From T1Sed10-7 sp047921175 (lineage in GTDB: Bacteria > Actinomycetota > Nitriliruptoria > Nitriliruptorales > Nitriliruptoraceae), in assembly GCA_047921175.1 (NCBI GenBank), contig JBLRWQ010000032.1:1-34474 (forward strand): DNA of 34,474 bases, read 5' to 3'. This document shows, one piece after another, positions 8,069 through 17,078 of this stretch. The position numbers and the translations under genes are program-made. The stretch's first letter is position 1, and each line of letters opens with the position of its first letter. The notes under the pieces were generated by a model that saw nothing but the letters and a program-made list of their open reading frames with translations, made no database searches and was not told the origin of the DNA.

Positions 8069-8862
8069 CTACCAGCCGAGCTGGTCGAGCCGTGCCGCGA
8101 CGCCGGCCAGGTAGCTGGTCCCGAACAGGCGCACGTGCACGAGCAGGGGTGGCAGCTGCAGCAGCGGCAGCCGGCGCTGCCAGCCGTCGTCCAGCGGCCA
8201 CACCTCGGCGTAGCCGGCGTGCAGGGCCGGGCCGACCGTCCCGAACAGCGCCAGCATCGCCAGGTCGACCTCCCGGTCCGCGTGGTGGACCGCGGGGTCC
8301 AGCAACCACCGGTCCGCCAGCACGTTGCCGGACCACAGGTCGCCGTGCACCAGGCTGGGCGCGACGTCGTGGTCGGCCACCGCCGCCAGGCGTCCGGCCT
8401 CGATCGCGGCATCGAGGCGCCGCGCGAGGTCGGCCGGCAGGTCACCGAGGTAGGGCCGGATCCGGGCCTCGGCCAGGAACCCCGGCCAGTCCTCGGTGGG
8501 CGGGTTGGCCTGGGGCAGCGAGCCGATCACGTTGTCGCGATGCCAGCCGAAGCGGGCACCGAGGTGGCGGTGGATGCCCGCGAGCGCGCGACCCAGCTCC
8601 CGGCGGTCACCGCGGGGACCGTCGAGGTGCTCGAGCACGAGCGTGCCGCCCTCGTGGGCGAGGACCGCGGGCACCGGTGCCCCCGCCGCCGCCAGTGCGG
8701 TGAGCCCCTCCGCCTCGAGCTCCGCCGGGGTCGGGCCGTGCTTGACCACCACGTCGCGGCCATCGGCCAGGCGGGCCAGGTGCACGTCCGCGATCGAGCC
8801 GCCACCGAGCGGCCGCGACGCCACGACCGCCGGCAGCCCGCCCGGCAGCCCGCCCGGCGGCG

Positions 8863-8866
<4 letters not shown>
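8069..8866 (-). CDS. Fructosamine/ribulosamine 3-kinase family protein
   Basis: A 265-residue kinase of the aminoglycoside-phosphotransferase-like fold. Visible: GGGSIADVHLARL near the N-terminus, the ATP-binding lysine at about 42 (VVVKHG), the catalytic loop HGDLWSGN (174-181), and DPAVHHADREVDLAML (190-205). FN3K-family enzymes phosphorylate C3 of ketoamines on glycated proteins, which then break down spontaneously. Bacterial members tend to prefer ribulosamines and erythrulosamines. The GTG start at 8866 overlaps the stop of the phosphatase gene (GTGA), implying translational coupling. The N-terminus is short for the family and contains a 12-base tandem repeat encoding GGLPGGLP. Together with the preceding phosphatase it forms a plausible deglycation pair. 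Confidence 0.88.
8831..8854. repeat. 12-bp tandem duplication inside the fructosamine-kinase gene
   Basis: CGGCAGCCCGCC occurs twice back to back (8831-8842 and 8843-8854) and encodes the repeated GGLP near the N-terminus. It is an in-frame microduplication, probably neutral. Confidence 0.7.
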
Positions 8867-9368
<502 letters not shown>

Positions 9369-9372
<4 letters not shown>

Positions 9373-10673
9373 GATGCGGCCTCGGGGGACAGGATGACGG
9401 TGATGTGGTCGACCTCGCTGCTCTCCTCCAGCGCGGCCGGGCCGGGGACGTCCGTCGCGACCAGCCGGGCCGCGGCTTCCAGCCCGCGCGGGTGGCGGAC
9501 GAGGGTGACCGAGGTCGGCGGCGCGTTGGTGACGTCGCGGATCGGGAAGCCGCGCGCCCGGAGCCGGTCGGCCACCTGTCCCGCCAGCCCGTCGATCCCC
9601 GCGCCGTTGGCGACCGACACGGGGACCTCGGCCGGCGCCGGCAGCGCCTCCACCTCGTCGTCGGCGCGATCGAGGACCGTGCCGGTGCGGTAGCGGGTGA
9701 ACATGGCCTCGGCGTCGGGCTGGACGGGTGCCAGCACCCACGCGCCGCCGGGGCTGGTGAAGGGGGTGGACGGCACGGTCTCGGTCGCGACGTCGCCACG
9801 GGCGACGGCGGGGCCGGCCAGGCCGAGCCGGGCGATGGCCAGCAGGCCGAGCGAGTCCGAGACGGTGATGGCGTCGCCAACCTCACCGGCGATCCGCCAC
9901 TGGGCGACGGGGTTGAGGAGCACGGACGGCTGCACCAGCTCGGTGGCCAACGCCTTGACGAACCCCTGCTGGCGCTCCATGCGCGCGAAGTCGTCGTCGA
10001 TCTTGCGGACCCGCACGTAGCCCAGCGCGTCGGCACCGTCCAGGACCTGGCAGCCCGCGGGCAGGTCGATCCCGGCGTCGCGGTCGGCGATCGGTGCCTC
10101 GAGGCAGAGCTCGACCCCACCGACGGCGTCCACCACGTCCCGGAACCCCGCGAAGGTGACGCGGACGACGTGCTGCGGCTCGATGCCGGACAGGCGCTGG
10201 ATGCTGTCCGCCAGGCAGGCACTGCCGCCGATGGACGGGGCGGCGTTGATGCGGCCCGTGGTGCCGTCGCAGCGCTCGATCCACAGGTCCCGGGGGAAGG
10301 ACAGCATGGCCGCGCGGGTGCCGTCGAGCGTGAGCAGCAGGATCGTGTCGGCACGCTCGCCGGTGAAGACGTCGCCGCTGCCCGTGGACAGCTCCCGCTC
10401 CTCCTCCGGGGTGAGCTCCTCCCGGCTGTCGGACCCCCACACGAGCACGTGCATCGGGCGGCTGCTGCCGGCCAGCCCCGCGACCTCCTGGCGCTCGAGC
10501 CGGGTGCTCAGCGCCAGCGGCCACAGCAGCAGGAGCACGAGGAGCACGATCAGGAGCCGGCCCAGGCGCCGGGGCCGTCGCCGTCGCCGTCGCGCCGTGC
10601 CCGCCACCTCGGGCCCCCAGCCGTCCTCGGCCGGGGTGCCGGGTGGCGCTGGTGGCTGCTGCTGCCGATCCAC
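9369..10673 (-). CDS. LytR-CpsA-Psr (LCP) family cell-wall glycopolymer ligase
   Basis: A 434-residue membrane-anchored protein. A basic cytoplasmic N-terminus (ARRRRRRPRRLGRL) leads into one membrane helix (about 39-56). The extracytoplasmic LCP domain (about 74-250) shows VWGSDSR, ERADTILLLTLD (Arg107, Asp109), SFPRDLW (Arg128) and GRINAA (Arg141), and a LytR-C domain spans about 348-430. LCP enzymes transfer undecaprenyl-linked polymers such as arabinogalactan or teichoic-acid-like chains onto peptidoglycan. The GTG at 10673 follows GAGGAG by five bases. An open frame continues upstream but lacks family character and overlaps the divergent aminotransferase gene. It is first in a coupled trio with the phosphatase and kinase. 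Confidence 0.9.
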
Positions 10674-10793
10674 CGCGTCTCCTCGTGCGTGCTGCGGTCC
10701 GTGGTCGGGGTTCCGTGGTCGGACCCACCGGTCGGCAGTGTTCCATCCCGATCGCGATGGTCGGTGGAGGCGCCTCGGCCGGTGGGACAGCGG

Positions 10794-10799
10794 TACGGT
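10794..10799 (+). promoter_or_regulatory. -10-like TACGGT upstream of the class-V aminotransferase gene
   Basis: TACGGT, 36 nt before the ATG at 10836, with GGAGG near 10823-10828 between them. The rest of the 162-bp divergent spacer shows no other clear signal. Confidence 0.38.
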
Positions 10800-10835
10800 G
10801 CCGGCGGGCCACGGGTGCGATGCGGAGGGCGCCGG

Positions 10836-12575
10836 ATGACCGACCGTTCGCGTGAGGCGGAGGCGCTCGTCGCGCACGTCCGACGCAGCGTGATCGGCGA
10901 GGCGGAGGCGGTCCAGACGCCCTTCGGTCCCCGTCGTGTGGTCTACGCCGACTACACCGCGTCGGGCCGGGCGCTCAGCTTCATCGAGGACCACCTGCGC
11001 GAGGTGGTCCTGCCGCTGTACGCCAACACCCACACCCAGACCTCCGGCACCGGACGGCAGACCACCCGCTTCCGCGAGGACGCCCGACGCATCATCGGCG
11101 AGGCGTTCGGGGCGAGCGACGAGCACGTGGTGCTGTTCACCGGCACCGGCTCCACGGGCGCCATCGACAAGCTGGTGCGGGCGCTGGGGCTGCGGCTGCC
11201 GGCCGAGCTCGATCGCCGCTACGGCTGGTCCGCATCCATCCCGGCGGCCGAGCGACCGGTGGTCTTCATCGGCCCCTACGAGCACCACTCGAACGAGCTG
11301 CCCTGGCGCGAGACCATCGCCGAGGTGATCCGCATCCCGGAGGATGCCGACGGGCACGTCGACCTCGAGGCGCTGGAGGCCGCCCTGCTGGCGACCGCCG
11401 ACCGACCCTTGCGGATCGGGTCGTTCTCGGCCGCCTCGAACGTGACCGGCATCCTGACCGACACCCGCGCGGTGTCGGTCCTGCTGCACCGCCACGGGGC
11501 GCTGGCGCTCTGGGACTGCGCGGCCGCCGCCCCCTACATCGAGGTGGCGATGGCCCCGCACCGCCCGGCCCCGGACGGGGACACGAGCGAGGCCCACCTC
11601 GACCACAAGGACGCGGTGTTCGTCTCACCCCACAAGCTGGTCGGCGGCCCGGGCACGCCGGGGCTCCTGATCGCCCGTCGGGAGCTGTTCTCGAGCGCGG
11701 TGCCCACCGTGCCGGGTGGGGGGACCGTCGCCTTCGTCAACGCCCACGAGCATCGCTACCTCGACGAGCTGGAGGAGCGCGAGGAAGGCGGCACGCCCGA
11801 CATCGTCGGCGCGGTCCGGGCCGGGCTGGTCTTCCAGCTCAAGCAGGCGGTGGGGGTCGACACGATCGTCGCCCACGAGCGGTCCGCGATCCAGCGGGCG
11901 ATCGCGGCCTGGCGGGAGGAGCCGACCCTGGAGGTGCTGGGCAACCTCGAGGCGGAGCGGCTGTCGATCGTGTCCTTCGTCGTCCGTCACGGCGACCGGT
12001 ACCTGCACCACGAGCTGGTCGTGGCCCTGCTCAACGACCTGTTCGGGATCCAGGCCCGCGGTGGCTGCTCCTGCGCCGGGCCCTACGGGCACCGCCTGCT
12101 CGGGATCGACGAGGAACGTTCCCACGCCTACGAACGGGCGATCGATGCCGGCTGTGCCGGGGTCAAGCCCGGGTGGGTCCGCATCAACCTCACCTGGTTC
12201 CTCACCGACGCCGTCATCAGGTTCCTGATCGAGGCGGTGCGGCTCGTGGCCCGGGACGGCTGGCGCCTGCTCGACGCCTACCGCTTCGACCCGGCGACCG
12301 GCTGCTGGACCCACCGGTCCGGCACGGTGCCGCCGCCGATGTCGCTCGACGACGTGTCGTACGCCGGCGGGACGGTCACCTGGCCCGCCCGCCGTCTGGT
12401 GGTGCCCGATGAGGCGCTCGAGGACGTCCTCGCCGAGGGGGCCCGTCTGCTGGCCGCCGGCGTGCCGCCCCTGGCCCGTACCGAGGTGCGCCTGCCGGAG
12501 GAGGTGGAGCGCCTGCGCTGGTTCGCGCTGCCCGGCGAGCTGGGCGCCGCGGCGAGCGGACCCGTCAGCGGGTGA
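10836..12575 (+). CDS. Class-V aminotransferase-fold PLP enzyme (cysteine-desulfurase-like)
   Basis: A 579-residue PLP-dependent protein. The cofactor lysine is Lys267 in VFVSPHKLVGGPGTPG. Other family features are YADYTASGRALSFIE near the N-terminus, NTHTQTSGTG, FTGTGSTGAIDKLV, the EHHSNELPWRE element, and the PLP-binding aspartate in LWDCAAAAPY. The motif RGGCSCAGPYGHRLLGID carries Cys411 and Cys413, where cysteine desulfurases have their active-site cysteine. It is much longer than SufS/IscS (about 400 residues), with a C-terminal extension of roughly 130 residues that I do not recognise. No Fe-S assembly genes are nearby. Sulfur transfer from cysteine or another beta/gamma-lyase reaction is possible; the substrate is unknown. 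Its 3' end overlaps the convergent histidine phosphatase by 11 bases. Confidence 0.8.
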   Translation: MTDRSREAEALVAHVRRSVIGEAEAVQTPFGPRRVVYADYTASGRALSFIEDHLREVVLPLYANTHTQTSGTGRQTTRFREDARRIIGEAFGASDEHVVLFTGTGSTGAIDKLVRALGLRLPAELDRRYGWSASIPAAERPVVFIGPYEHHSNELPWRETIAEVIRIPEDADGHVDLEALEAALLATADRPLRIGSFSAASNVTGILTDTRAVSVLLHRHGALALWDCAAAAPYIEVAMAPHRPAPDGDTSEAHLDHKDAVFVSPHKLVGGPGTPGLLIARRELFSSAVPTVPGGGTVAFVNAHEHRYLDELEEREEGGTPDIVGAVRAGLVFQLKQAVGVDTIVAHERSAIQRAIAAWREEPTLEVLGNLEAERLSIVSFVVRHGDRYLHHELVVALLNDLFGIQARGGCSCAGPYGHRLLGIDEERSHAYERAIDAGCAGVKPGWVRINLTWFLTDAVIRFLIEAVRLVARDGWRLLDAYRFDPATGCWTHRSGTVPPPMSLDDVSYAGGTVTWPARRLVVPDEALEDVLAEGARLLAAGVPPLARTEVRLPEEVERLRWFALPGELGAAASGPVSG

Positions 12576-13248
12576 CCGAGACGCCGTCGAGGTGGGCGGT
12601 GTCGCTGAACCGATCCAGGCTGAAGATGTGCCGGCCGGCGATCGGGGTCGTGCGCAGCACGGTGATGGAGGCGTGGGCCGAGGCGAACCGCTCCCACTCC
12701 CACGGCTCCGGGCTGAGCCCGAGCAGGTGGCCGAGCACGACCGAGTTCGTGCCGGCATGCGCGACCAGCAGCAGCCGTCGACCGACCGCCGCGTCCGGCA
12801 CCGTCCACAGCAGCGCGTCGTCGCGCTCCACCCCGTGCTCCGCCAGCTCGTTGGTGAGCCCGAGGGTGACCCGGGCGTGGAAGTCGTGGAAGCTCTCGCC
12901 ACCCGGCATCCCGTCCCACCAGGCCTCCCGGGACCGGTCTCGGGCGGCTGCCATCGCCCGCCCGACCTCCTCGGCCGGGGTGCCCTGCCAGCTGGCCGGC
13001 ATGTGGATCTCGTGCATCCACGCCCGTTCGGCCACCCGGTCGGTCCGTACCGTCTCCAGCAGCGGTGCCGCGGTGCGTCGGGCGCGCCGTGCGGTGGAGA
13101 CCAGGACCTCGTCGAACCGCTCGCCGTCCATGCAGCGTGCCAGTAGCTCGGCCTGCAGCTGCCCGAGCTCGGTCAGCCGGGGGTCGACCTGGGCCGCGCG
13201 GCCGCGGTTCCACTCCGGCTGGGCATGACGGACGAGGACGAGCTCCAT
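12565..13248 (-). CDS. Histidine phosphatase superfamily protein (phosphoglycerate-mutase-like)
   Basis: A 227-residue protein with the RHG-type motif as VRHAQPEWN (nucleophile His8), a second arginine cluster in STARRARRTA, a catalytic-acid region near ERAWMHEIH, and the second histidine in LLLVAHAGTN (about His164). The PGGESFHDFHARV segment is typical of the family. The substrate cannot be predicted. ATG 13248 was chosen because TAGCGT ends seven bases upstream, giving a leaderless arrangement. GTG 13257 with GAGG upstream would add three residues. The gene follows the membrane-protein gene that ends at 13264, so it may also be read from that promoter. Confidence 0.88.
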   Translation of the reverse strand: MELVLVRHAQPEWNRGRAAQVDPRLTELGQLQAELLARCMDGERFDEVLVSTARRARRTAAPLLETVRTDRVAERAWMHEIHMPASWQGTPAEEVGRAMAAARDRSREAWWDGMPGGESFHDFHARVTLGLTNELAEHGVERDDALLWTVPDAAVGRRLLLVAHAGTNSVVLGHLLGLSPEPWEWERFASAHASITVLRTTPIAGRHIFSLDRFSDTAHLDGVSVTR

Positions 13249-13255
13249 GCCCGCC

Positions 13256-13261
13256 ACGCTA
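13256..13261 (-). promoter_or_regulatory. -10-like TAGCGT for the histidine phosphatase, leaderless spacing
   Basis: Minus-strand TAGCGT ends seven bases before ATG 13248, the same spacing as at hrpB. Confidence 0.4.
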
Positions 13262-13263
13262 CC

Positions 13264-13794
13264 TCAGGGGCGGCCCGGACCGGTCAGCGCGCGCATCAGG
13301 GAGACGTCGTGGCCACCGGCTGCCCAGGCGGCGTCGAAGCGGGCCAGGCGCGCGGGTCGCGGGCGCACGTACAGCAGGATCGCCACGGCACCGGTCCCGC
13401 CGATGGCGATGGACCAGCGCGGCCCGAGCATCGCCGCGAGGATGGTCGTCGCGAGCACGAGCGTCTCCGCCAGGACCGACTGGAGGACCAGCCGGGTCCT
13501 GAGCTCCGCCACCGCGGCCGTGTCGTCCTGCGGCGGCGTCGCCGCGAACACCCGGTCGATGCCGAGCACCGCCAGCACCGCGGCGGCGACCATCACGGCC
13601 GACAGCCCCAGCGGGAGGGCGACCGGCAGCGTCGGTGTCACGTCGACGACCACCGTCAGGACGACCGACAGCAGCACCACCCCGACGAGGAAGGCGGCCC
13701 ACAGCTGCAGCTGCCGCGTCAGGGGTCCGCGGTCCTCGCTCGGCGGCATCACGCCCTCCACCTCGGTGCTGGCCGACCGAGCCGGGGTCGGCAC
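13264..13794 (-). CDS. Hypothetical four-helix membrane protein
   Basis: A 176-residue protein I cannot assign to a family. A polar N-terminus (about 1-27) is followed by hydrophobic segments at about 31-51, 57-80, 105-122 and 125-142, then a polar tail with Arg-Pro-Arg and DAAWAAGGHDVSL. Paired segments suggest two hairpins in the membrane. The GTG at 13794 lies eight bases after TAGCCT, so a leaderless transcript is likely; ATG at codon 16 is an alternative. It ends 15 bases before the histidine phosphatase ATG and the two may be co-transcribed. Confidence 0.7.
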   Translation of the reverse strand: MPTPARSASTEVEGVMPPSEDRGPLTRQLQLWAAFLVGVVLLSVVLTVVVDVTPTLPVALPLGLSAVMVAAAVLAVLGIDRVFAATPPQDDTAAVAELRTRLVLQSVLAETLVLATTILAAMLGPRWSIAIGGTGAVAILLYVRPRPARLARFDAAWAAGGHDVSLMRALTGPGRP

Positions 13795-13802
13795 GAGGTG
13801 GC

Positions 13803-13808
13803 AGGCTA
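13803..13808 (-). promoter_or_regulatory. -10-like TAGCCT for the hypothetical membrane protein, leaderless spacing
   Basis: Minus-strand TAGCCT, eight bases before GTG 13794. No ribosome-binding site between them. Confidence 0.42.
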
Positions 13809-13831
13809 CGCACCGGCGTGACCCGCTGCCG

Positions 13832-14842
13832 TCAGCCCGCCGGCGGCACCTGCCGCGCCGATGTGGGGGCGCCGGGCGAACGCTGGGCCAGCCAGATCCC
13901 GAGCAGGATCAGCGCACCACCGGCGATCGCCCCGAGGCCCAGCCGCTCGTCGAGGAGCAACGCCCCGGCCACCACGGCCACGATCGGGATGAGGTAGGTG
14001 GTCAGCGTCGCGTTCGTGGCCCCGACCCGCTCCACGAGCACGTAGAAGACCAGGAAGGCCAACCCGGTCCCGAACATGCCGAGCAGGGCCACCGCGAGCC
14101 AACTGGTCCCGGCGACCGCGCGCACGTCGATCGGGCCGGAGGTGACCCAGGCGACCGGCAGGCCGACCACCGCCGCGCTCAGCACCTGGCCGGTCGCGAT
14201 CGTCAGGGGTGGGGCCGTGCCGGAGGCGCGTTGCTTGGCCAGCACCGCGCCGGTGGCGTACAGCAGCGTGGCGACGACGACGCCGGCCACCGCCAGCGCC
14301 CGACCGGGCTGCTCGAGGTCGCCGGCCACGATGACCCCCACCCCGCCGAGGGCCAGCAGCAGCCCGAGCAGGCGCGCGCGGGTGATCCGTTCCAGGCCGA
14401 CCGCCGCTGCCACGAGCAGCGTCGAGGTGGGCACGATCGCCATCAGCAGCCCGGCCAGGCCCGACGGCAGCGTCTGCTGGGCCCAGGCCAGCAGCGCCCA
14501 GGGCGCGGCGTTGTTGACGACCCCGAGCAGGGCGACCGTGCCCCACAGCCGGCGGGTCCGGGGCAGCGTGCCGCCACGCAGCCGCAGCAGCACCAGCAGG
14601 GTCAGGCCGCCGGCGAGGGTGCGTAGGGCCACGATCCACAGGGGGGTGAGGTCACGGAGCGCCAGCTCGACGAACAGGAACGACAGCCCCCACATCAGAC
14701 TGAGTGCGACGAGCAGCAGCGCCTCCGGGGGGCCGAAGGCGCCGGTGGACGGTGTCGTCGTGGCAGGGCGGGGTGGTCGGGACAGGATCGGCCTCGGCGG
14801 GGGCAGGTGGGTGCTGCGTGAGCGGAGCACGGGTGGGCGCAC
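13832..14842 (-). CDS. EamA/DMT-family transporter
   Basis: A 336-residue drug/metabolite transporter with about ten hydrophobic helices in two EamA repeats. The first repeat runs from about 40 to 170 (MWGLSFLFVELALRDLTPLWIVALRTLAG, then GLLMAIVPTSTLLVAA), the second from about 185 to 320 (TLLYATGAVLAK, then ATLTTYLIPIVAVVAGALLLDERLG). A proline-rich cytoplasmic N-terminus of about 38 residues precedes them. Substrates of this family are mostly unknown small metabolites or amino acids. The GTG at 14842 lies nine bases after TACGGT. The N-terminal extension is low-complexity, so a later start is possible. A second EamA gene lies at 28636-29604. Confidence 0.88.
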   Translation of the reverse strand: MRPPVLRSRSTHLPPPRPILSRPPRPATTTPSTGAFGPPEALLLVALSLMWGLSFLFVELALRDLTPLWIVALRTLAGGLTLLVLLRLRGGTLPRTRRLWGTVALLGVVNNAAPWALLAWAQQTLPSGLAGLLMAIVPTSTLLVAAAVGLERITRARLLGLLLALGGVGVIVAGDLEQPGRALAVAGVVVATLLYATGAVLAKQRASGTAPPLTIATGQVLSAAVVGLPVAWVTSGPIDVRAVAGTSWLAVALLGMFGTGLAFLVFYVLVERVGATNATLTTYLIPIVAVVAGALLLDERLGLGAIAGGALILLGIWLAQRSPGAPTSARQVPPAG

Positions 14843-14851
14843 CGGGACGGG

Positions 14852-14857
14852 ACCGTA
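14852..14857 (-). promoter_or_regulatory. -10-like TACGGT upstream of the EamA transporter
   Basis: Minus-strand TACGGT, nine bases before GTG 14842 and without a Shine-Dalgarno between them; leaderless spacing. Confidence 0.38.
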
Positions 14858-14897
14858 GCGGGGGCGTTCCTGCCGGGACCGACCCCAGAGAACGGGT

Positions 14898-14903
14898 TAG
14901 GCT
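14898..14903 (+). promoter_or_regulatory. -10-like TAGGCT upstream of the alpha/beta hydrolase
   Basis: TAGGCT, 30 nt before GTG 14934, with GGAGG between them. It diverges from the EamA promoter 41 bases away. Confidence 0.4.
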
Positions 14904-14933
14904 GAATCGTTCCGCTCAGTCCGGAGGTCACCC

Positions 14934-15887
14934 GTGTTCCCTTCCCCGCCCCCGTCATCCCCCGCGTGGTACCGGGAGGGGCTCGCCGCGCCCGTGGAGA
15001 CCGGGGCCGTCGAGGTCGCGGGTGCGTCGATCCGTTGGCTCGCGTGGGGCGATCGTCGCACCCCGACCCTCGTGCTGGTCCACGGCGGTGCCGCGCACGC
15101 GCGTTGGTGGCTGGCCGTCGCGCCGAGCCTGTCGCGGACCCATCGGGTCGTCGCCCTCGACCTGTCGGGGCATGGCGAGAGCGACCACCGGGACGTCTAC
15201 GACGCCGAGGTCTGGGCCGAGGAGGTGCTGGCGGTCGCGGCGGTGGCCGGAGGCCAGGGTCGTCCGATCGTGGTCGGGCACTCCATGGGCGGGTTCATCA
15301 CGATCGTGCTGGCCGCCCGGCACGGCACCGCCCTCGAGGGGGTCGTGGTGCTCGACGCGCCCGTCCGTCGGCCCGACCCGGAGTCGGAGGAGGGGCGGGG
15401 CGGCCGCATGTTCCGGGCGCCGAAGACCTACCCGACGATCGAGGCGGCGGCGGCGCACTTCCACCTGGTGCCGCCGCAGCCGTGCGACAACACCTGGCTG
15501 GTGGAGCACGTCGCCCATCAGAGCCTGCGCCAGACCGACCAGGGCTGGACCTGGCGGTTCGACCCGCGCATCTTCACCGCCCGCCGCGGCCCGTCCCACC
15601 CGGCGGAGTTCTCCGAGGAGCTGGCCCGGGCCGGCTGCCGCACCGCCATCGTGAACGGTGAACGATCCCAGATCGTGGACGCCGAGGTACGCGCCCACAT
15701 GGCCGCGCTGCTCGCCGGCTCGCCGGCCGCGACGGTGGGGGTCCCGGTCGTGGACGTGCCCTACGCCTACCACCACCTCCTGCTCGACCAGCCGCTGGCC
15801 GTGGTCACGGCCATCCGCGGCGTCATCGCGGCCTGGCGCCCGATCGGCCAGGGTCCCGCCGAGGTGGTCACGCCGCCGGTGCCGTGA
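14934..15887 (+). CDS. Alpha/beta hydrolase
   Basis: A 317-residue serine hydrolase of the alpha/beta fold. LVHGGAAHARWW supplies the oxyanion region, LDLSGHGESD the strand after it, and VGHSMGG (115-120) the nucleophile elbow with Ser117. The C-terminal histidine lies in YAYHHLLLDQPLAV (about 279-280). There is a cap-like insertion between about 140 and 210. No signal peptide, so cytoplasmic. The substrate is not predictable; epoxide hydrolases, haloperoxidase-like and ester hydrolases share these motifs. The GTG at 14934 follows GGAGG by seven or eight bases. It ends 15 bases before the convergent coaA. Confidence 0.88.
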   Translation: MFPSPPPSSPAWYREGLAAPVETGAVEVAGASIRWLAWGDRRTPTLVLVHGGAAHARWWLAVAPSLSRTHRVVALDLSGHGESDHRDVYDAEVWAEEVLAVAAVAGGQGRPIVVGHSMGGFITIVLAARHGTALEGVVVLDAPVRRPDPESEEGRGGRMFRAPKTYPTIEAAAAHFHLVPPQPCDNTWLVEHVAHQSLRQTDQGWTWRFDPRIFTARRGPSHPAEFSEELARAGCRTAIVNGERSQIVDAEVRAHMAALLAGSPAATVGVPVVDVPYAYHHLLLDQPLAVVTAIRGVIAAWRPIGQGPAEVVTPPVP

Positions 15888-15902
15888 GCCCGGGCGGCCC
15901 GC

Positions 15903-16838
15903 TCACAGCTTGCGTAGCCAGATCCGCTCGACGGCGTGGTCCGCACCCTTGCGCAGGATCAGGTCAGCCCGCGACCGGGTCGGCAGGATGTTCTCGGTCA
16001 GGTTCCGGCCGTTGATCTCGTGCCAGATCGTGGTCGCCACCTCGTCGGCCTCGTCGTCGCTCAGCTGCCCGTAGCGGGTGAAGTAGGAGCGGGGGTCCTG
16101 GAAGGCGGTGTCGCGCAGCCTGCGGAAGCGCTCCACGTACCAGCGCAGGATGTGGTCCTCGTCGGCATCGACGTAGATGGAGAAGTCGAACAGGTCGGAC
16201 ACGAACAGCCGCCGCTCGCCCTCGGTGCCGGTCTGGAGCACGTTGAGGCCCTCGATGATGAGGATGTCGGGTTGCTGGATCGCGACCCGGTCGTCGGGGA
16301 GACGGTCGTAGCGCAGGTGCGAGTAGACCGGGGCCTGGGCGGTCGGTGCCCCGGCCTTCACCTCGGTCACGAACCGGACCAGCGCACCGGTGTCGTAGGA
16401 CTCCGGGAAGCCCTTGCGCTCGAGCAGCCCGCGACGCTCCAGTTCCGCGTTGGGGTACAGGAAGCCGTCGGTGGTCACCAGCGCGACCTCGGGGTGGTCC
16501 GGCCACCGGGACAGCAGGGCCTGCAGGATGCGCGAGGTGGTGGACTTGCCCACCGCCACCGATCCGGCGATCCCGATCACGAAGGGGACCTTCGCGGCCA
16601 GTGAGCCGAGGAAGGTGTCCGTGGCACGGTGGAGCTCCTGGGTCGCCGCCACGTACAGGTTCAACAGCCGGGACAGCGGCAGGTAGACGTCGGCCACCTC
16701 CTGCAGCGAGATCCGCTCGTTGATCCCGCGCAGTCGCGTGAGGTCCTGCTCCGTCAGGCTCAGCGGCGTGCTCGGTGCCAGCGCCGCCCAGTCCGGCCGC
16801 TCGAGCACGACCCACGGGGACGGGTCGGTGGTGTGCAC
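15903..16838 (-). CDS. coaA: Type I pantothenate kinase
   Basis: A 311-residue kinase catalysing the first step of coenzyme A synthesis, pantothenate to 4'-phosphopantothenate. Length is close to mycobacterial and E. coli CoaA. The P-loop GIAGSVAVGKST lies at about 89-100. Also seen are TTDGFLYPN, KGFPESYD, YSHLRYD, ILIIEGLNVLQ, DFSIYVDA and the C-terminal TRSRADLILRKG, all hallmarks of the type I (bacterial, CoA-feedback-inhibited) family. The GTG at 16838 follows GAGG by six bases; TACGCT at 16876-16881 is a candidate -10. The frame is open far upstream but opposite the real phosphodiesterase gene. Confidence 0.95.
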   Translation of the reverse strand: MHTTDPSPWVVLERPDWAALAPSTPLSLTEQDLTRLRGINERISLQEVADVYLPLSRLLNLYVAATQELHRATDTFLGSLAAKVPFVIGIAGSVAVGKSTTSRILQALLSRWPDHPEVALVTTDGFLYPNAELERRGLLERKGFPESYDTGALVRFVTEVKAGAPTAQAPVYSHLRYDRLPDDRVAIQQPDILIIEGLNVLQTGTEGERRLFVSDLFDFSIYVDADEDHILRWYVERFRRLRDTAFQDPRSYFTRYGQLSDDEADEVATTIWHEINGRNLTENILPTRSRADLILRKGADHAVERIWLRKL

Positions 16839-16875
16839 GGTGCGCCTCGAGGGCGGGGATGGGCGGTCAGCGCGC

Positions 16876-16881
16876 AGCGTA
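16876..16881 (-). promoter_or_regulatory. -10-like TACGCT upstream of coaA
   Basis: Minus-strand TACGCT, 37 nt before the coaA GTG. Confidence 0.38.
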
Positions 16882-17078
16882 GCGGCGGCCGGTCCACCGC
16901 TGGTCCGACGGTGCCTGGCACCACCCTGCCGGCGACCAGCGGCGGCCGCATCACCTGCAGGCCGCCGTGGCAGGACAGCGCGCGTGCTCGGTGCAGCGAC
17001 CGCCGGGCAGCACCGGGGCCGGCGATGCGCGACACTACGGCGTCCCGAACCCCCGTCCCCGCTCCGAGGTGTCGCCCG

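Noticed and set aside
5422..8445. 1007-codon open frame on the minus strand opposite hrpB
   Set aside because: Composition is Arg/Gln/Pro/Gly-rich with no domain, and it is fully antisense to a gene with complete helicase motifs. High GC keeps shadow frames open.
16910..16922. 13-bp palindrome GGTGCC-T-GGCACC between coaA and the HD gene
   Set aside because: Short GC-rich palindromes are expected often at this composition, and it does not coincide with a promoter element. Noted only.
17025..17078. ATG 17025 as the start of the HD phosphodiesterase
   Set aside because: It lacks a ribosome-binding site and adds 18 polar residues before the basic, membrane-anchor N-terminus; GTG 17079 has GAGG nine bases upstream. 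Not excluded.
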